64,000 nucleotides of DNA, from positions 4,931,001-4,995,000 of the forward strand of contig CP079103.1 of the NCBI GenBank assembly GCA_019285755.1, given 5' to 3'. The stretch comes from Chitinophaga sp. E66. GTDB lineage: Bacteria; Bacteroidota; Bacteroidia; Chitinophagales; Chitinophagaceae. The notes beneath the pieces are model-generated. The model was given only the letters and a program-made list of their open reading frames with translations. It did not search any database and was not told where the DNA came from. Shown here piece by piece: positions 18,632 through 29,330 of this stretch. The first letter of the stretch is position 1. Every line of letters begins with the position of its first letter. A program made the translations under genes and the position numbers.

Positions 18632-19460
18632 TTATTGCTGTAACGATTTCACGAGTGTTTCCTGCACACGTTTCATGACACCGCTAACAGGATCTTTATA
18701 GGTATAGTCCAACAGGAATGTCTTTGTATCCGGGATATACTTATTCTCGCCGGATGCGGAGATCTCCATCGGTGAGCTCAACGCAACGGTATTGTCGGCC
18801 GCTACGGTCAGGAGGATGTTGTACTTCGCGTTTACCGTGTCTTCGAATACCTTATCCGCATAGATCTCCAGCGAGTTGGCCGACATCGCTTTCAGCGTTT
18901 TCTCCTTGCCGATATTTTCCGTGCCGAGGAGGCCGGTCATGTTGTACACACCGGAGAAATGATTATTGAAGCGAAGATGGTACAGGATCCACTTTTTGTC
19001 CTGCACGATCTCGAACTCCGAAGCCCGGGCGAGCTGAATGGGCAGGACATAATCCTTCTTCGCGTCCAGTCCGTCAGTATTGATCGTAAAGGGCAGCCGG
19101 GCGTATTCATCGCCGGCTTTTACGGTAACGCCCATTTGATTGATCTTATAATTGGCTGTTGGCAGTACGGTATACAGCACCGTGCCGATGGTAGCGATGT
19201 CATTGAGGCTGTCCACCACACCGGGGCTACTTCCACGCCTACGTTCACGTCGCGGTCTGTGGGAAGCGTGCCGCCTACGTATACGCTGACGAAGGCATCG
19301 TTCTGGGCGCCGAACATGACGTCTGCGGTGAGCACGCCGCTACGCACCATGTACACCTGTTTTTATACAGCTCTCCCTGCGCGGCGTCTTTCTCACAGGC
19401 TGTCATCAGCAGGGCGGCAATGGCGAGGCAAGACCATGATAATATTCTCATGCGAATCAT
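18632..19460 (-). CDS. DUF1735-type surface lipoprotein of the SusC/SusD locus, two frame breaks
   Basis: About 275 residues. Lipoprotein signal MIRMRILSWSCLAIAALLMTAC with the lipidated Cys. Mature part: VYMVRSGVLTADVMFGAQNDAFVSVYVGGTLPTDRDVNVGVEVAP, VVDSLNDIATIGTVLYTVLPTANYKI, LPFTINTDGLDAKKDYVLPIQL, the beta-strand pattern of DUF1735 (BT_3987 N-domain), then a DUF4361-like C-terminal part. Such proteins commonly follow SusD and are thought to bind glycans at the cell surface. The frame breaks near 19350 and 19225. It begins 20 bp after susD. Confidence 0.8.
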
Positions 19461-19479
19461 TTGAATTGTTATGAATTGA

Positions 19480-21400
19480 TTACCATCCTGGGTTTTGAAC
19501 GAGCGACTGGTTCTTGTTGATATCAGTCTGCGGTATCGGCCACAGGTATTGCTTTGTGGTGAACTTCCGGATGGCTTCTTTCGCCACGGTACGCACAAAG
19601 AATTGGTCCTTGTTGGCTTTCGTTATTTCCGTGTTCATACCTGTAACTGGTTTTGCATCTTCTACCGGGGCGATCTTCCAGCGGCGGGTATCGAAATACC
19701 GCCGGCCTTCGAACGCCAGTTCGATCTGCCTTTCCCGGCGGATGGCCTGGCGCAGCGATGCGGTGGTAGCCATTTCGGCGGCGCTCAGGCCCGGCAGGCC
19801 CGCGCGGAAACGAATGCGGTTAAAGTACTTCGCGATCTCGGCGACATCGCGCTTGAACTCTTTGCCGTCTACCTGGTGGCTGGCCGCCAGTTCGTTGAGG
19901 GCTTCGGCATAATTGAGATATACTTCTCCCATGCGGAAGAGCATGAATACTTTACGCGTCATGGAGAAGCCTTCCCAGGTGTAGGAGTCTTCCGGGTGGA
20001 TGTATTTCTGGATGGTATAACCGGTTACGGGGTAATCGCCGCCGGCTTTTCCTTCGTTGCCATCACGATAGTATTCCACTACGAAATTCTTGCGCCAGTC
20101 TTTGGCCGCGCTCGTGCCTTTCCAGAAGAACCCGGTAAAGCCGATGGAGGCATAGAAGCGGGGCTCGCGGTTGGCGTACATTTTAAATACGCCGGAGCGG
20201 GTGAATTCGTCGGCGGTAGCAGTGTAACCGCTTTCGCTGTAGGGGTACTCCGAACTGGCGTTATCGATGGTTCTGCCGTCGCGCATGTAATAGGCGTCTA
20301 TGACTTTTTGCGTGGCGCCACCGCCGTTCCAGCAGTCTGCCTGGCGGGGCATGTTGAAGCGGATGGTGTTATTCAACGAATTAACCGAGCGTACGAAAAT
20401 GGCTTCGCGGTTCTTGCTGGCGAGCACATCGCCACCGGCGAACATATCGCGGTACGACAAAAATGGATCGATATCACCCGCGCCGTCCGGGTACGCGCCT
20501 GCTGGCACATTGGCGGGCAATGGCGCGGTTTCCGGCACTTTGGGCGTGGTATAGAGATCATACTGGTTCAGATCGATGACGGCTTTCGCAGCCGCCGCGG
20601 CGCGGGCCCATTTGGCTTCATCATATTGCTGGCTGATGAAATTCAAACCTTTCGGATTGCGGAACCCGCCATACTCGGTATTGCCGTTGAATAGCGGACT
20701 GGCCGCGTATATGAGCAGGCGTGCCTTCACTGCCAGCGCCGCGCCTTTGGTGGGCATCCCGATCGTGGTGGGCGAGGTACTCTGCGGCAGGAGCTCCGCT
20801 ACTTCCGTCATTTCCTTCGCCACGTAATTCACGCAGGAGTCGTAGGTGGAGCGGTGCAGCATCAGCTCTTCGATTGACTGGCTGAATTCCAGCGGCTTCT
20901 CAGGCGCCAGGATCACAGGACCATACTGCTGTATCAGGCAGAAGTAGAAATATGCCCGCAGGAAGCGCGCCTGCGCTTTCTTATCCTGCTTCTCCCCTGC
21001 GACATATCCTTTACCTCATCCACCCTGTTCAGGAACACGTTGGCGGAACGGATACCCTGGTAAAGTTTGGTCCAGTAATTATAATAGCCGCTGGAGGCAC
21101 TGTATTCGCCCGCGGCGATGTACGCCGAAGGAAGATCCGCGCGTTTCCAGAGCTGTACGGCTTCATCCGAAGCATTTACCCATGGCGTACCATCGGCGCC
21201 GTATAATACCGATTCGTCGGGGATATAATTGTAAATGCTGGCGAGGTAAGACGTGGCGTAGGAGGATTTGGCGAACACGGTATCCATGTTCAGCAGATCG
21301 TTCAGGTACGGGCGAACGTCCAGGTATTTTTGCAGGCCGTCAGTTGCGCTACCACGAAGATGGCGGCAGAAAAGAACATCAGGCGGATTAGTGGCTTCAT
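19480..21400 (-). CDS. SusD/RagB-family nutrient-binding lipoprotein (locus 1), frameshifted
   Basis: Outer-membrane lipoprotein of about 640 residues that forms the lid over its SusC partner. Signal MKPLIRLMFFSAAIFVVAQLTAC, then CKKYLDVRPYLNDLLNMDTVFA, TPR-type helices (YDEAKWARAAAAAKAVIDLNQYDLY), and the typical C-terminal RREREIEL-like helix RQAIRRERQIELAFEGRRYFDTRRWKIAP, ending YLWPIPQTDINKNQSLVQNPGW. Breaks lie near 21345 (an A5 run that should be A6), near 21005 and near 20925. It follows susC by 31 bp on the minus strand. Confidence 0.93.
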
Positions 21401-21431
21401 ATGCTATGAGTTCAACTTCAACAATCGGTTA

Positions 21432-24400
21432 TCAGAATCGCAGGTCTATCCCGAAGGAAACTGTCTTCTGGATCGGGTACTTCAGTCCGCCGTCGCCGGC
21501 CAGCTCGGGATCCCAGAGTTTGAGCTTGTCCCAAACGAAGAGATTGAAACCGGTGGCATAGACGCGCAGCGTTCTTACTTTGAGGCGGCTGAGCCATTGG
21601 TTTGGTACCGTGTATCCGAGCTGCACTTCTTTCAGGCGGATGTACTGGGCATTGGCGAGCCAGAAGGTAGATACCTGGCTGTTGTTGCCGCTGTTGCCGT
21701 AGGTGAGGCGGGGAACCGGGCATTGGGATTCTCCGTGCTGGGGCCGCCTTTGCCGCCGCCGCTGTACCAATCGGGCGTCCAGCGGTTGGCATCGTTGCCG
21801 ACGATTTCAAGTACGTTGCCCGTTTCGCCGCCCTGGAAAGGAAATACGCCATATCCCCACAGGAACACATCGGACTGCGAAGCGCCCTGGAAGCGGAATG
21901 CCATATCGAAATCATGCCATCTTACTTCGGCGCCGAATCCGTATACCACCTGGGGAACGGTGGATCTGCCGATGGGTACGCGGTCATCGTCGTTGATGAT
22001 ACCGTCTCCGTTCACGTCGCGGTATTTGATATCGCCGGGGCGCACTTCGCCGAAGGTCTGTACGGGGCTGCTCATGATGTCTGCGGAATCCTTGAACAGG
22101 CCCATGGATTTATACCCTTTGAGCTGGCCATACGGGAACCCTTTCAGGCCCTGGTAGGGAAGCGGGGCTTGGGCTCGTCGTACTCGAGTATCTCGTTATG
22201 CGTATAGGTAAAGTTACCGCGCAGGGTGATGATGGCGTCCTTGATCTGGTGGGTATAGCTCACGCTCATATCGAAGCCCTGGTTCTTCATGGCGCCCACG
22301 TTACCCCATGGCGCGGTGGTATTGCCCACTACATCCGGGAGCGTGGTACGCAGCATGAAAATCCCGGTACGCCGGCTGCGGAAGAGGTCTGCCTGTACGG
22401 TCAGTTTATCCGCCCAATTGAAGTCGACCCCAGGTTCAGCTTACGGTCTACCTCCCAGCCCAGGTTATCCGCGCCCAGTTCGCCTTCACGGATACCGGTG
22501 AACCCGTTATTGCCGTAATCGCCAAAGGAATATCCTGGCGCCAGGGGAAGCCCGGAATTAATAAATGTCATATAAGGAAAGCGCTTGCCGCCGCCGATCT
22601 GGTCGTTCCCTACAAGGCCATAAGATGCGCGGAGCTTCAGTTGCCGCAAGTCGGGAAGCAACTGTTTGATGAAAGGTTCTTCAGACAGCACCCATCCGCC
22701 CGCAACGGAAGGGAAGAAACCAAACTGGCTGCCGATCTCAAAGTTCTCGGACCCGTTGTAACCGAAGTTCGCTTCCAGGAGGTAGCGGGATTTGTATCCA
22801 TAGGTTACACGGCCGCTGGTGCCCATCGCCCGGAAAGGGATCGACGAAACATCGGTAACGGCCTGGTTATCGACCTTATCCCTGCGGTTGAATAGCAACA
22901 AACCAGACACCGTGTGATCCTTACCGAAAACACGGTAATAGTTCAGGGCGGCTTCCGGTATTGCGTACGCGTACCGTAAGCCTCCTTGAAGAAGTTCATG
23001 GGCGTCGATTCCGTTTTCTTCTGCAGGATGAGCGCTCCGGTTTCCGGATCGCGCTGGCGTTGTGCCAGGTAGAGCTCGGGGAATTTGGTGCGGCTGATAT
23101 TATGAATGTTGTAAGAGTCGAACGAATAGAGGATATGCGCTTTCAGCCCAGGTGTGATGAAAGGCAGCTCCTGCGTCAGTTTCAGGCTGCTTTCTATGGT
23201 GTTCTGCCAGTCGGTGACAAACCCCGTCTTGGTCAGTAATACGTAAGGGTTCGCCTGGTTGTTCATTCCGTAAGATGCCATCTGACCGGAAGAATACTGG
23301 AGCGGAACGGTAAGCGGCGTCAGCGTTCCCATGGATTGCCAGATGTAATCTGAGGCGATACCCGGACGGTTCTGCTGCGCGATGTTGCCGCCTACGCCGA
23401 TATTGATCAGCATGGTCGGCGTAACGTCTACGTCCACGTTGGAACGAAAAGTGTACTTCTTATAGTTAACGTTGCTGTTGTAATTGTTCAGGTCGTCGAA
23501 CTTGTACAGGCCTTCTTCGTTGTAATACGAACCGGAAAGGTAATACCGCGCCGTGTTGCCGCCGCCGGAGATACTGGCGCGGGCCATCATGTTGCTGGTG
23601 TGGTCCTTGATCGTAAGGGCGCGCCAGTCAACGTCGGGATAAATATCCGGATCGAGGCCGTATTTGATGACCTCCATTTCTTCGCGGTTATACACTGGGT
23701 TCATGCCACGCACTTCACGGGCTTCGTTGGCCAGCCGGGCGTAGTCATACGCCCCGGTGTAATCCTGCAGGCGCGAAGGCGTGAGCGTTCCGCGTTCTAC
23801 GCGGAAGTTGATCGAAGGCTTGCCGGATTTACCGCGTTTGGTATTGATGAGCACCACGCCGTTAGCTCCCCTCACCCCATACACGGCCGTAGCGGAAGCG
23901 TCTTTGAGGATAGAGAACGACTCGATATCATCCGGGTCTATTTCGTTGATGCTGCCCCGTTCGATACCATCTACCAGTACCAGGGCCGATTGGTTGGCGC
24001 CGAAGGTGCCAATGCCGCGGATCCAGAACTGCGAAGCATTGCGCCCAGGCTCACCGGTTCGCTGCATGGCGATCACACCGGCCGCATTACCCGCCAGGCC
24101 GTTTACCAGCGATGCGGTGGGCGTTCGGAGGGCAGACACGGGAACGGAGGTAACCGCGCCAACGAGCGTCGCCTTTTTCTGTGTCGCATATCCTACTACC
24201 ACCACTTCATCTACATCCGATAGTTTCTGCGATAATTTAATGAGGAGATTGGAGCCGCCGGTAATACGGTACTCCTTTTCCGCATAGCCCATCGCCGATA
24301 CGAGGATGACATCATATTTAGCGACGGCCAGCTTGAAATGCCCCTTCCCGTCCGTAACGGCGCCGAGGCTGGGCATATTCTTCACCACCACGGTGGCGCC

Positions 24401-24523
24401 CGGGAAAGGTTCGTTACTGGCACTGTCCAGCACCTGCCCTTCGACGGTGAATTTTTCCTGGGCGTAAAGTCCCGCGCTGCACGTGAGTATACAGCACAAG
24501 ACGAACAGTATTTTCTTACACAT
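21432..24523 (-). CDS. SusC/RagA-family TonB-dependent transporter (locus 1), several frameshifts
   Basis: Outer-membrane importer of about 1030 residues energised by TonB. Signal peptide MCKKILFVLCCILTCSAGLYAQ, carboxypeptidase-like regulatory domain (VEGQVLDSASNEPFPGATVVVKNMPSLGAVTDGKGHFKL), TonB box/plug start DEVVVVGYATQKKATLVGAV, plug motifs IRGIGTFGANQSALVLVDGIERGSINEIDPDDIESFSILKDASATAVYGVRGANGVVLINTKRG, then the barrel ending KYPIQKTVSFGIDLRF. No STN domain, so no FecR-type signalling is expected. Breaks near 22955, 22430, 22125 and 21715. Confidence 0.93.
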
Positions 24524-24556
24524 ACGTTCCTTGTTGATTTGGTTGAATGGTGTTGC

Positions 24557-25870
24557 TTATTCCACGGTCACCGCGCGGATGCGGTGGTTATTCATATCGG
24601 TTACGTACAGCACGTCGTTCTTGTCGACGGTTACGCCGTTGGGGAAATTGAATTTGGATTTGAGGGGAGGCCGTCTTCATAGCCCGCTGCTTCTTCCGGC
24701 ATACCGGCATAGGTGGTAACAAGCCCGGTAGGCGTTATTTTCCTGATGCAGTTGTTGCGCGAATCGGCTACGTACATGTTATTCTGGCTATCGAACGCCA
24801 TATCTTCCGGCGCATTGAACTTCGCGTTGGTACCGGGGCCGTTGAGGAATCCCGCTCCGCCGTCTGTTCCTGCGAAAGTGGTATACGAACCGTCTGCCGG
24901 GTTCACTTTAAAAATGCAGTGGCGCGCACGGCTGGAGACATACACCCAACCTTCATTATCTACTGCGATACGGGCGAAGCCGTTGGCGTTGAACACTACG
25001 AGCAGTTTCTCTTCTTTGGTAACAGGATCCACGGAATTCACCCTGCCGCTCAGCCAGTTGATGATGTAGAATTTACCGGAAACCTTGTCGTACGCCCCTC
25101 CCAGCGGATAATCACCCGCACCAAACACGGGTGATCCTACAGTGGTGGCATAGAATACTTTCGGTTGCCAGGTATTGAGCGGCGCAAGGCCGGTGAGGAT
25201 GGTGGGATAGGCGTTGTCGCGCTGAATGGCGAACACCTGGTTATCGGATTTGCGGATGGTAACGCCGTAGGGTGAGCCTGCCGGGATCCGCGTCACTTTA
25301 TTCTGTGCGAGCGACACCTGCCGCAGCCCGCGAAAGTCCGTACCATCGTACTGCAACACCATGAGGTTGCCTTCGTCATCGGCGGTGATATATTGGGGGA
25401 AGCTGAATTGCGCTTCTGCGAGGGGACCATCGGCCGTTACGCCTTTACCATCCGGGCCCACCTTACCGGAGATGGTGCTAACGGATTGGGTGATGATGTA
25501 GCGGAATGCTTTTGAGGCAGACACGTCGCGGTCGTGTACTTTCAACTGAATGTCCACATCGCCGCTCAGTTTCCGGGGCACCATGGCATAGATCTTAGTA
25601 TTCTTCACTCCTACTACTACCGCCTTTTTTTCCTCCAACGGTCAACCGGACGTGCGCCGTATCGTTGCCGAAATTGTCGCCCGTAATAATGAGTTGTGTG
25701 GCCTTTCCGCCGGAGTCTGGGGAAAAGTGGCTGATGGTAATAGGTTTGCCCGGGTCATAGGGGTCGGCTTCCTTGCTGCTGTCGCTGTCTTTCGAACAGG
25801 CGGCGGTAAGAAGCATTACCGATAAGGGTATAAAAACCCCGGGCGACTTCATGTAACGCATAAATCGCAT
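24557..25870 (-). CDS. IPT/TIG-NHL repeat lipoprotein (locus 1), two frameshifts
   Basis: About 438 residues. Lipoprotein signal MRFMRYMKSPGVFIPLSVMLLTAAC, an IPT/TIG immunoglobulin-like domain (ITISHFSPDSGGKATQLIITGDNFG), then NHL-type beta-propeller repeats: AEAQFSFPQYITADDEGNLMVLQ, FARIAVDNEGWVYVSSRARHCIFKV, NAPEDMAFDSQNNMYVADSRNNCIRKI, and NFPNGVTVDKNDVLYVTDMNNHRIRAV. Breaks near 25625 and near 24670 (CTCCCC short of one C). Lies 33 bp upstream of susC and is therefore the first gene of the locus. A surface sugar-binding role is plausible; a near twin occurs in locus 2. Confidence 0.85.
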
Positions 25871-25990
25871 GTGCTTATTTTTAGACAATAAAGTATCCGC
25901 AGTCCTTGCAGTACTGTAAAACGTGGTTAGAATGTATGCTTGTTGATGTACCTTACTTCGTCGGAGTCATTATCTTATTTTGGTCGATTC

Positions 25991-26033
25991 TATACAAGCC
26001 GCACGCATCATTGGCTTGTATACAAATGTATAC
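25991..26033. promoter_or_regulatory. Inverted-repeat operator candidate before locus 1
   Basis: TATACAAGCC (25991-26000) and GGCTTGTATA (26013-26022) form a perfect 10-bp inverted repeat with a 12-base spacer. The right arm runs into the palindrome TTGTATACAA, a common GntR-family operator form, and into GTATAC-AAAT-GTATAC (26018-26033). It lies about 120-160 bp before the first gene of locus 1. No GntR gene is in the window. Confidence 0.5.
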
Positions 26034-26118
26034 TAACCACGGTACCGGGGTTAAAGGATATTAGCAGCTTTATTAATGATATTAGCTTTCGGCGTAAAGG
26101 GGTTAGCCAATACTGATA

Positions 26119-26558
26119 TTATATTGATGAATCGGGATAAGTGAAGTGAATTAAGGGGTAGGGTTTACCCATGCCGTCTGTCTCGGAGCGCCCTGATTCC
26201 AGGAATCCCATTTTACGGTAGAAGCCGATGGCCTGATCGTTTTGTTCGTTTACGTCTACTTTTCTCACACCTAAATTTTCCAGCGCGAATTTTACCAGTT
26301 GCTGTCCGAAGCCTTTGCCCTGGCAGCGGCGTCGATGAAAAGCATTTCCAGGTTCTCGCCAGAGACGCCGAGCACGCCGGCGATCTGATCTTGCCCGATG
26401 ACGTAGAGATCTAATGCGGGGAGGAATTGTTCAGGGATGATCCGTTTGAACAATTCGAAATCGCTGCCTTGCAGGAAATCATGTGTAGCGAGCACGGAAG
26501 ACTCCCAAACGCGCATAATCCCCGGGTAATCGCCGGTATTCGCTTTACGGATGTGCAT
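26119..26558 (-). CDS. GNAT-family N-acetyltransferase, one frameshift
   Basis: About 147 residues. It starts MHIRKANTGDYPGIMRVWESSVLATHDFL, has the acetyl-CoA strand LEMLFIDAAARGKGFGQQLVKFAL (the R/Q-x-x-G-x-G/A loop) and the end KVDVNEQNDQAIGFYRKMGFLESGRSETDGMGKPYPLIHF. The frame breaks near 26327 where CCAGGGCAAA needs a fourth G. The sequence resembles the YjaB/PhnO-like acetyltransferases that modify small amines; substrate unknown. It stands alone, between locus 1 and the DUF6266-like gene. Confidence 0.88.
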
Positions 26559-26779
26559 GCCTGCAAGTTAGTGTTTTCGTGATGATGGTGCGGGGCGTAA
26601 AATTTCGAAGACATCTAAAACTGGAATACCGTTAAGTTAGAAAATATGCAAACCAGAGTCTTTGGGGTTGGATAAAATCTAAGGTACAATACGGTTAGGA
26701 TTGGAAACCATCTAAGCGCGTTAACATCTGGCCCCAAAGTGTCTTCGTATATTCGTCTGTTAACAAAATATGTCCTTTT

Positions 26780-27346
26780 ATGGCTAGATTAAATTCTATT
26801 TTCAAATTTACCGGTAAGCTCGGTAATGTCATTGCCTACCGCCGGGGCGGGAAGCAATTCCTTCGCTCCCGGCCGGAATCGGTACGGCAAACACCCGCTA
26901 CCCGCCGCTCCGCGCAGTGGTTCGGGGCCGCCAGCCGCAAGGGCGCCCTCGTCCGCAGTGCTATCATGCCCGATCTCGATATCGTGTGCGATGGCAATTA
27001 TGTAAACATGCTGAACAAAAGGATCGTGGAAGCGGGCCGCAATAACCACGCGGGCCTTAAAGGCTATCGTTTCAATCCTTACACGGGGATCGGCGATATC
27101 CTGCTCTTACCTCCTACCTTCACCAGGGATGGCAGGCTCCGCATCCCGGCACAACGGCCCCACGCGCCGCGCAATGCCGTTCGCGTGGAAGTAAAACTCA
27201 TCGGCACCAGGATCGATTTCCTCAACCGCCGCGTCACCGGCTCCGACGCTGCAGTCCTGGAAATAGACCTCAGGAAACCTTTCTCTGGAGCAGATCTGAC
27301 CATCGACGTTCCCGGAACCGGGACGCTACTGGTCACCGTCCGGTGA
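26780..27346 (+). CDS. DUF6266-like protein of unknown function
   Basis: Intact 188-residue protein without a signal peptide. The N-terminus ARLNSIFKFTGKLGNVIAYRRGGKQFLRSRPESVRQTPATRRSAQWFGAAS resembles the DUF6266 pattern of G-K-x-G-N-V-x-x-Y-x-x-x-G-K followed by R-S-R-P; the helix and beta-rich C-terminal half (RVEVKLIGTRIDFLNRRVTGSDAAVLEIDL) is less typical. It is strongly basic at the N-terminus. The next gene starts inside its stop region, and a repeat array follows. Function is unknown; the family assignment rests on memory of the N-terminal pattern. Confidence 0.6.
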   Translation: MARLNSIFKFTGKLGNVIAYRRGGKQFLRSRPESVRQTPATRRSAQWFGAASRKGALVRSAIMPDLDIVCDGNYVNMLNKRIVEAGRNNHAGLKGYRFNPYTGIGDILLLPPTFTRDGRLRIPAQRPHAPRNAVRVEVKLIGTRIDFLNRRVTGSDAAVLEIDLRKPFSGADLTIDVPGTGTLLVTVR

Positions 27347-27543
27347 GAACATTCTTTGAAGACGCCGTATCCCAGAACCGGAAGTACACCGCCGCGGATA
27401 TCATCGCTGTGATAGAAGATTATTCGCCGGTTTCCATATTAATGAATGCCCACCAGCACAAACAACTACCCCAATTGCTGGTAAATATGCCTTTTGAGGC
27501 GGAAAGCACCGACATCGAAGGCTTTACTATCCAACGGGAATAA
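27343..27543 (+). CDS. Small acidic protein coupled to the DUF6266-like gene
   Basis: Intact 66-residue protein MRTFFEDAVSQNRKYTAADIIAVIEDYSPVSILMNAHQHKQ, ending STDIEGFTIQRE. Its first codon is GTG within the overlap GTGA with the upstream stop (27343-27346), a clear sign of translational coupling. No signal peptide or known domain. Opposite charge to its basic partner suggests, but does not show, that the two bind each other. Confidence 0.55.
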   Translation: MRTFFEDAVSQNRKYTAADIIAVIEDYSPVSILMNAHQHKQLPQLLVNMPFEAESTDIEGFTIQRE

Positions 27544-27686
27544 ATCCCACGCCATAGGAGCCATATTTTGTTATAACACTTTCATTTTCAAATCTTATTG
27601 CCACTTCATAATGTCCGAAAGGCCTCCTTCCGGCAGGCATTGCCATGGGTTTTAGGCGCTCTTCTTCCCAATTACAGGTTTGTTCC

Positions 27687-27832
27687 CCCTTCACCTCATC
27701 TCCGCACCATCCCCACATCACCTCCGCATCAAGTCCACCTGCTCCGTATTCGCTCCGTATCCGCCATTCGACAACCATTCGTAGATCATCCGTAGATAAC
27801 ACCTTGACCTTACCTTGACCTTACCTTGCAAG
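27687..27832. repeat. Degenerate 11-bp-periodic repeat array, part 1
   Basis: Successive pairs of 11-mers: GCTCCGTATTC / GCTCCGTATCC at 27741-27762, CATTCGTAGAT / CATCCGTAGAT at 27776-27797, CTTGACCTTAC twice at 27803-27824. Each pair has its own word but the same 11-bp period. The stretch 27894-27915 (GGCTAACCTCC, TTCTAACCGTC) continues the period up to the IS3 end. No coding sequence is evident. Confidence 0.8.
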
Positions 27833-27954
27833 TCGTACCTATACCGTAACAGGTAGGTTTTAATGCCGGTTGGTTCCCAGATCCGGCTATTTCGGCTAAC
27901 CTCCTTCTAACCGTCTGACTTGTCCTAAAATAGGTTTACCACAAAATTTATTCT

Positions 27955-28350
27955 ATGACAAGAACATACAAAGAGGGTCGTTTTTATCCTGATTCGTTTA
28001 AAGATCAGGTGATCCGTGAGTATCAAAGCGGGTACAGTATGAATTATTTACGGCACAAGTACGAAATAAAGGGGAGTGACACTATTCGTAAATGGCTGCA
28101 TGCTAAAGGATTACGAACGTTTCCCCGAAAGAACTATCTTGTGAAGATGACACCCTCTTCAAACAAACCGTCCGAAAAGCAAAGTGGTCAGCAGCCTGAT
28201 GTTGAGCAACTTCAAAAGCAATTAAAAGCCGCACAGCTTCAGTTGGAAGATGCACAGATCAAGGCAGAGATGCTGGAACGGCTGATAGAACTGGCTGAGC
28301 AGCGTCATCAGATCAGTATCAGAAAAAGGACAGTACCAGGTAATCCATGA
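27955..28350 (+). CDS. IS3-family transposase OrfA (HTH subunit)
   Basis: Intact 131-residue protein. The N-terminal helix-turn-helix reads YPDSFKDQVIREYQSGYSMNYLRHKYEIKGSDTIRKWLHAKG, followed by a linker and the leucine-zipper-like coiled coil DVEQLQKQLKAAQLQLEDAQIKAEMLERLIELAEQ. It recognises the terminal repeats. Its stop codon TGA overlaps the ATG of orfB (ATGA at 28347-28350). Confidence 0.93.
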   Translation: MTRTYKEGRFYPDSFKDQVIREYQSGYSMNYLRHKYEIKGSDTIRKWLHAKGLRTFPRKNYLVKMTPSSNKPSEKQSGQQPDVEQLQKQLKAAQLQLEDAQIKAEMLERLIELAEQRHQISIRKRTVPGNP

Positions 28351-29281
28351 AACAAAAGACAAGCACCCCAAATTGACGCTTGGGCGGGCTTGTCGATTAC
28401 TTGGCGTGAGCCGTCAGGCTTATTTTAAGCATCAGCATAAACGTGTAATTTCTGCCAACAGACAGCAGTTAATCTTAGGCGAGGCCCTTGCTATCCGCAG
28501 CCGGCATCCCGACATGGGTGGGCGCAAGTTATTTGGCATGTTGCAGCCTGTTTTTGCCCGGTTGGGTATTAAAATGGGCCGTGATGGCTTCTTTGATTTG
28601 CTTTCTGATGCAGGGTTGCTCATACGTAAACGCAAACGGCATATGCGAACAACTTACTCTGATCATTGGATGCGCAAATGGCCTAACCAGATCAAGAACT
28701 TCCAGCCCACGGGACCTGATCAGCTTTGGGTGAGTGATATAACTTACTGGAAAGCAGGGAGTAAAGATTACTTCATCAGTTTAGTGACAGATGCCTGGTC
28801 ACATAAGATCGTAGGTTATCAGGTAGCTGAGAATCTGGCTGGTATCCAGACACTGAAAGCCCTGCAAAAGGCGTTACAAGGCCTAAAAGGAAGTGCTCAT
28901 CAGCTCATCCATCATTCAGATCGAGGTTGCCAATATTGCGCTACCGGATACGTAGAAACACTCCAGGCCCATGGCATTGGAATTAGCATGACGGAAACTG
29001 GAGATCCGCGGGACAATAGCATTGCTGAAAGGGTCAACGGGATTGTAAAAGGAAAATATTTGTATCATTATGAGATTAAAAACCTGGCACAGGCAGAGGC
29101 TACATTAGAGAGATCGGTTCGTTTGTATAACACGGAGCGGCCACATTTAAGCATAGGTATGGCAACTCCTGAGCAAATACACCGCGAACCAATCCAAACC
29201 AGGCGACTATGGAAGAACTATTATCCTCAGAAAAAACAGATTGTAAACCCATCCCAGGATTACGAGGCAGATGTCAACTAA
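28347..29281 (+). CDS. IS3-family transposase OrfB (DDE catalytic subunit), one frameshift
   Basis: About 311 residues. From the ATG at 28347 the frame gives MKQKTSTP and meets a stop at 28374; adding one C to the C4 run at 28366-28369 joins it to KLTLGRACRLLGVSRQAYFKHQH and the rest. The rve integrase core has the catalytic residues in LWVSDITYW (Asp), IHHSDRGCQY (Asp) and DNSIAERVNGIVK (Glu), with the C-terminal YNTERPHLSIGMATPEQIH. Without the frame repair only a TTG start at 28373 is available. The break is more likely a sequencing error than programmed frameshifting. Confidence 0.92.
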
Positions 29282-29330
29282 TACCAGGATTTATTCTTTA
29301 ACCGGTAAACTTTTTTAGGACGGGTCCGTC

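Larger units (their letters stand above)
27921..29322 (+). mobile_element. IS3-family insertion sequence
   Basis: About 1.4 kb with imperfect terminal inverted repeats: left TGTCCTAAAATAGGTTTACC (27921-27940), right end (minus strand) CGTCCTAAAAAAGTTTACC. It encodes OrfA (helix-turn-helix) and OrfB (DDE transposase). No clean 3-4 bp target duplication is visible, with GACT on the left and GGGT on the right. The element splits an 11-bp repeat array, so it arrived after the array existed. Confidence 0.92.

Noticed and set aside
19495..20694. Long open frame (399 codons) antisense to SusD of locus 1
   Set aside because: SusD on the other strand is certain; the antisense frame is a GC-skew shadow without motifs.
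27555..27802. Small minus-strand frame over the 11-bp repeats
   Set aside because: Covers degenerate repeats; no start signal and no conserved features.
28321..28374. Programmed ribosomal frameshifting between IS3 orfA and orfB
   Set aside because: orfB would need a +1 shift rather than the usual -1, and a proper ATG-start orfB appears (ATGA overlap) once one C is restored at 28366-28369.
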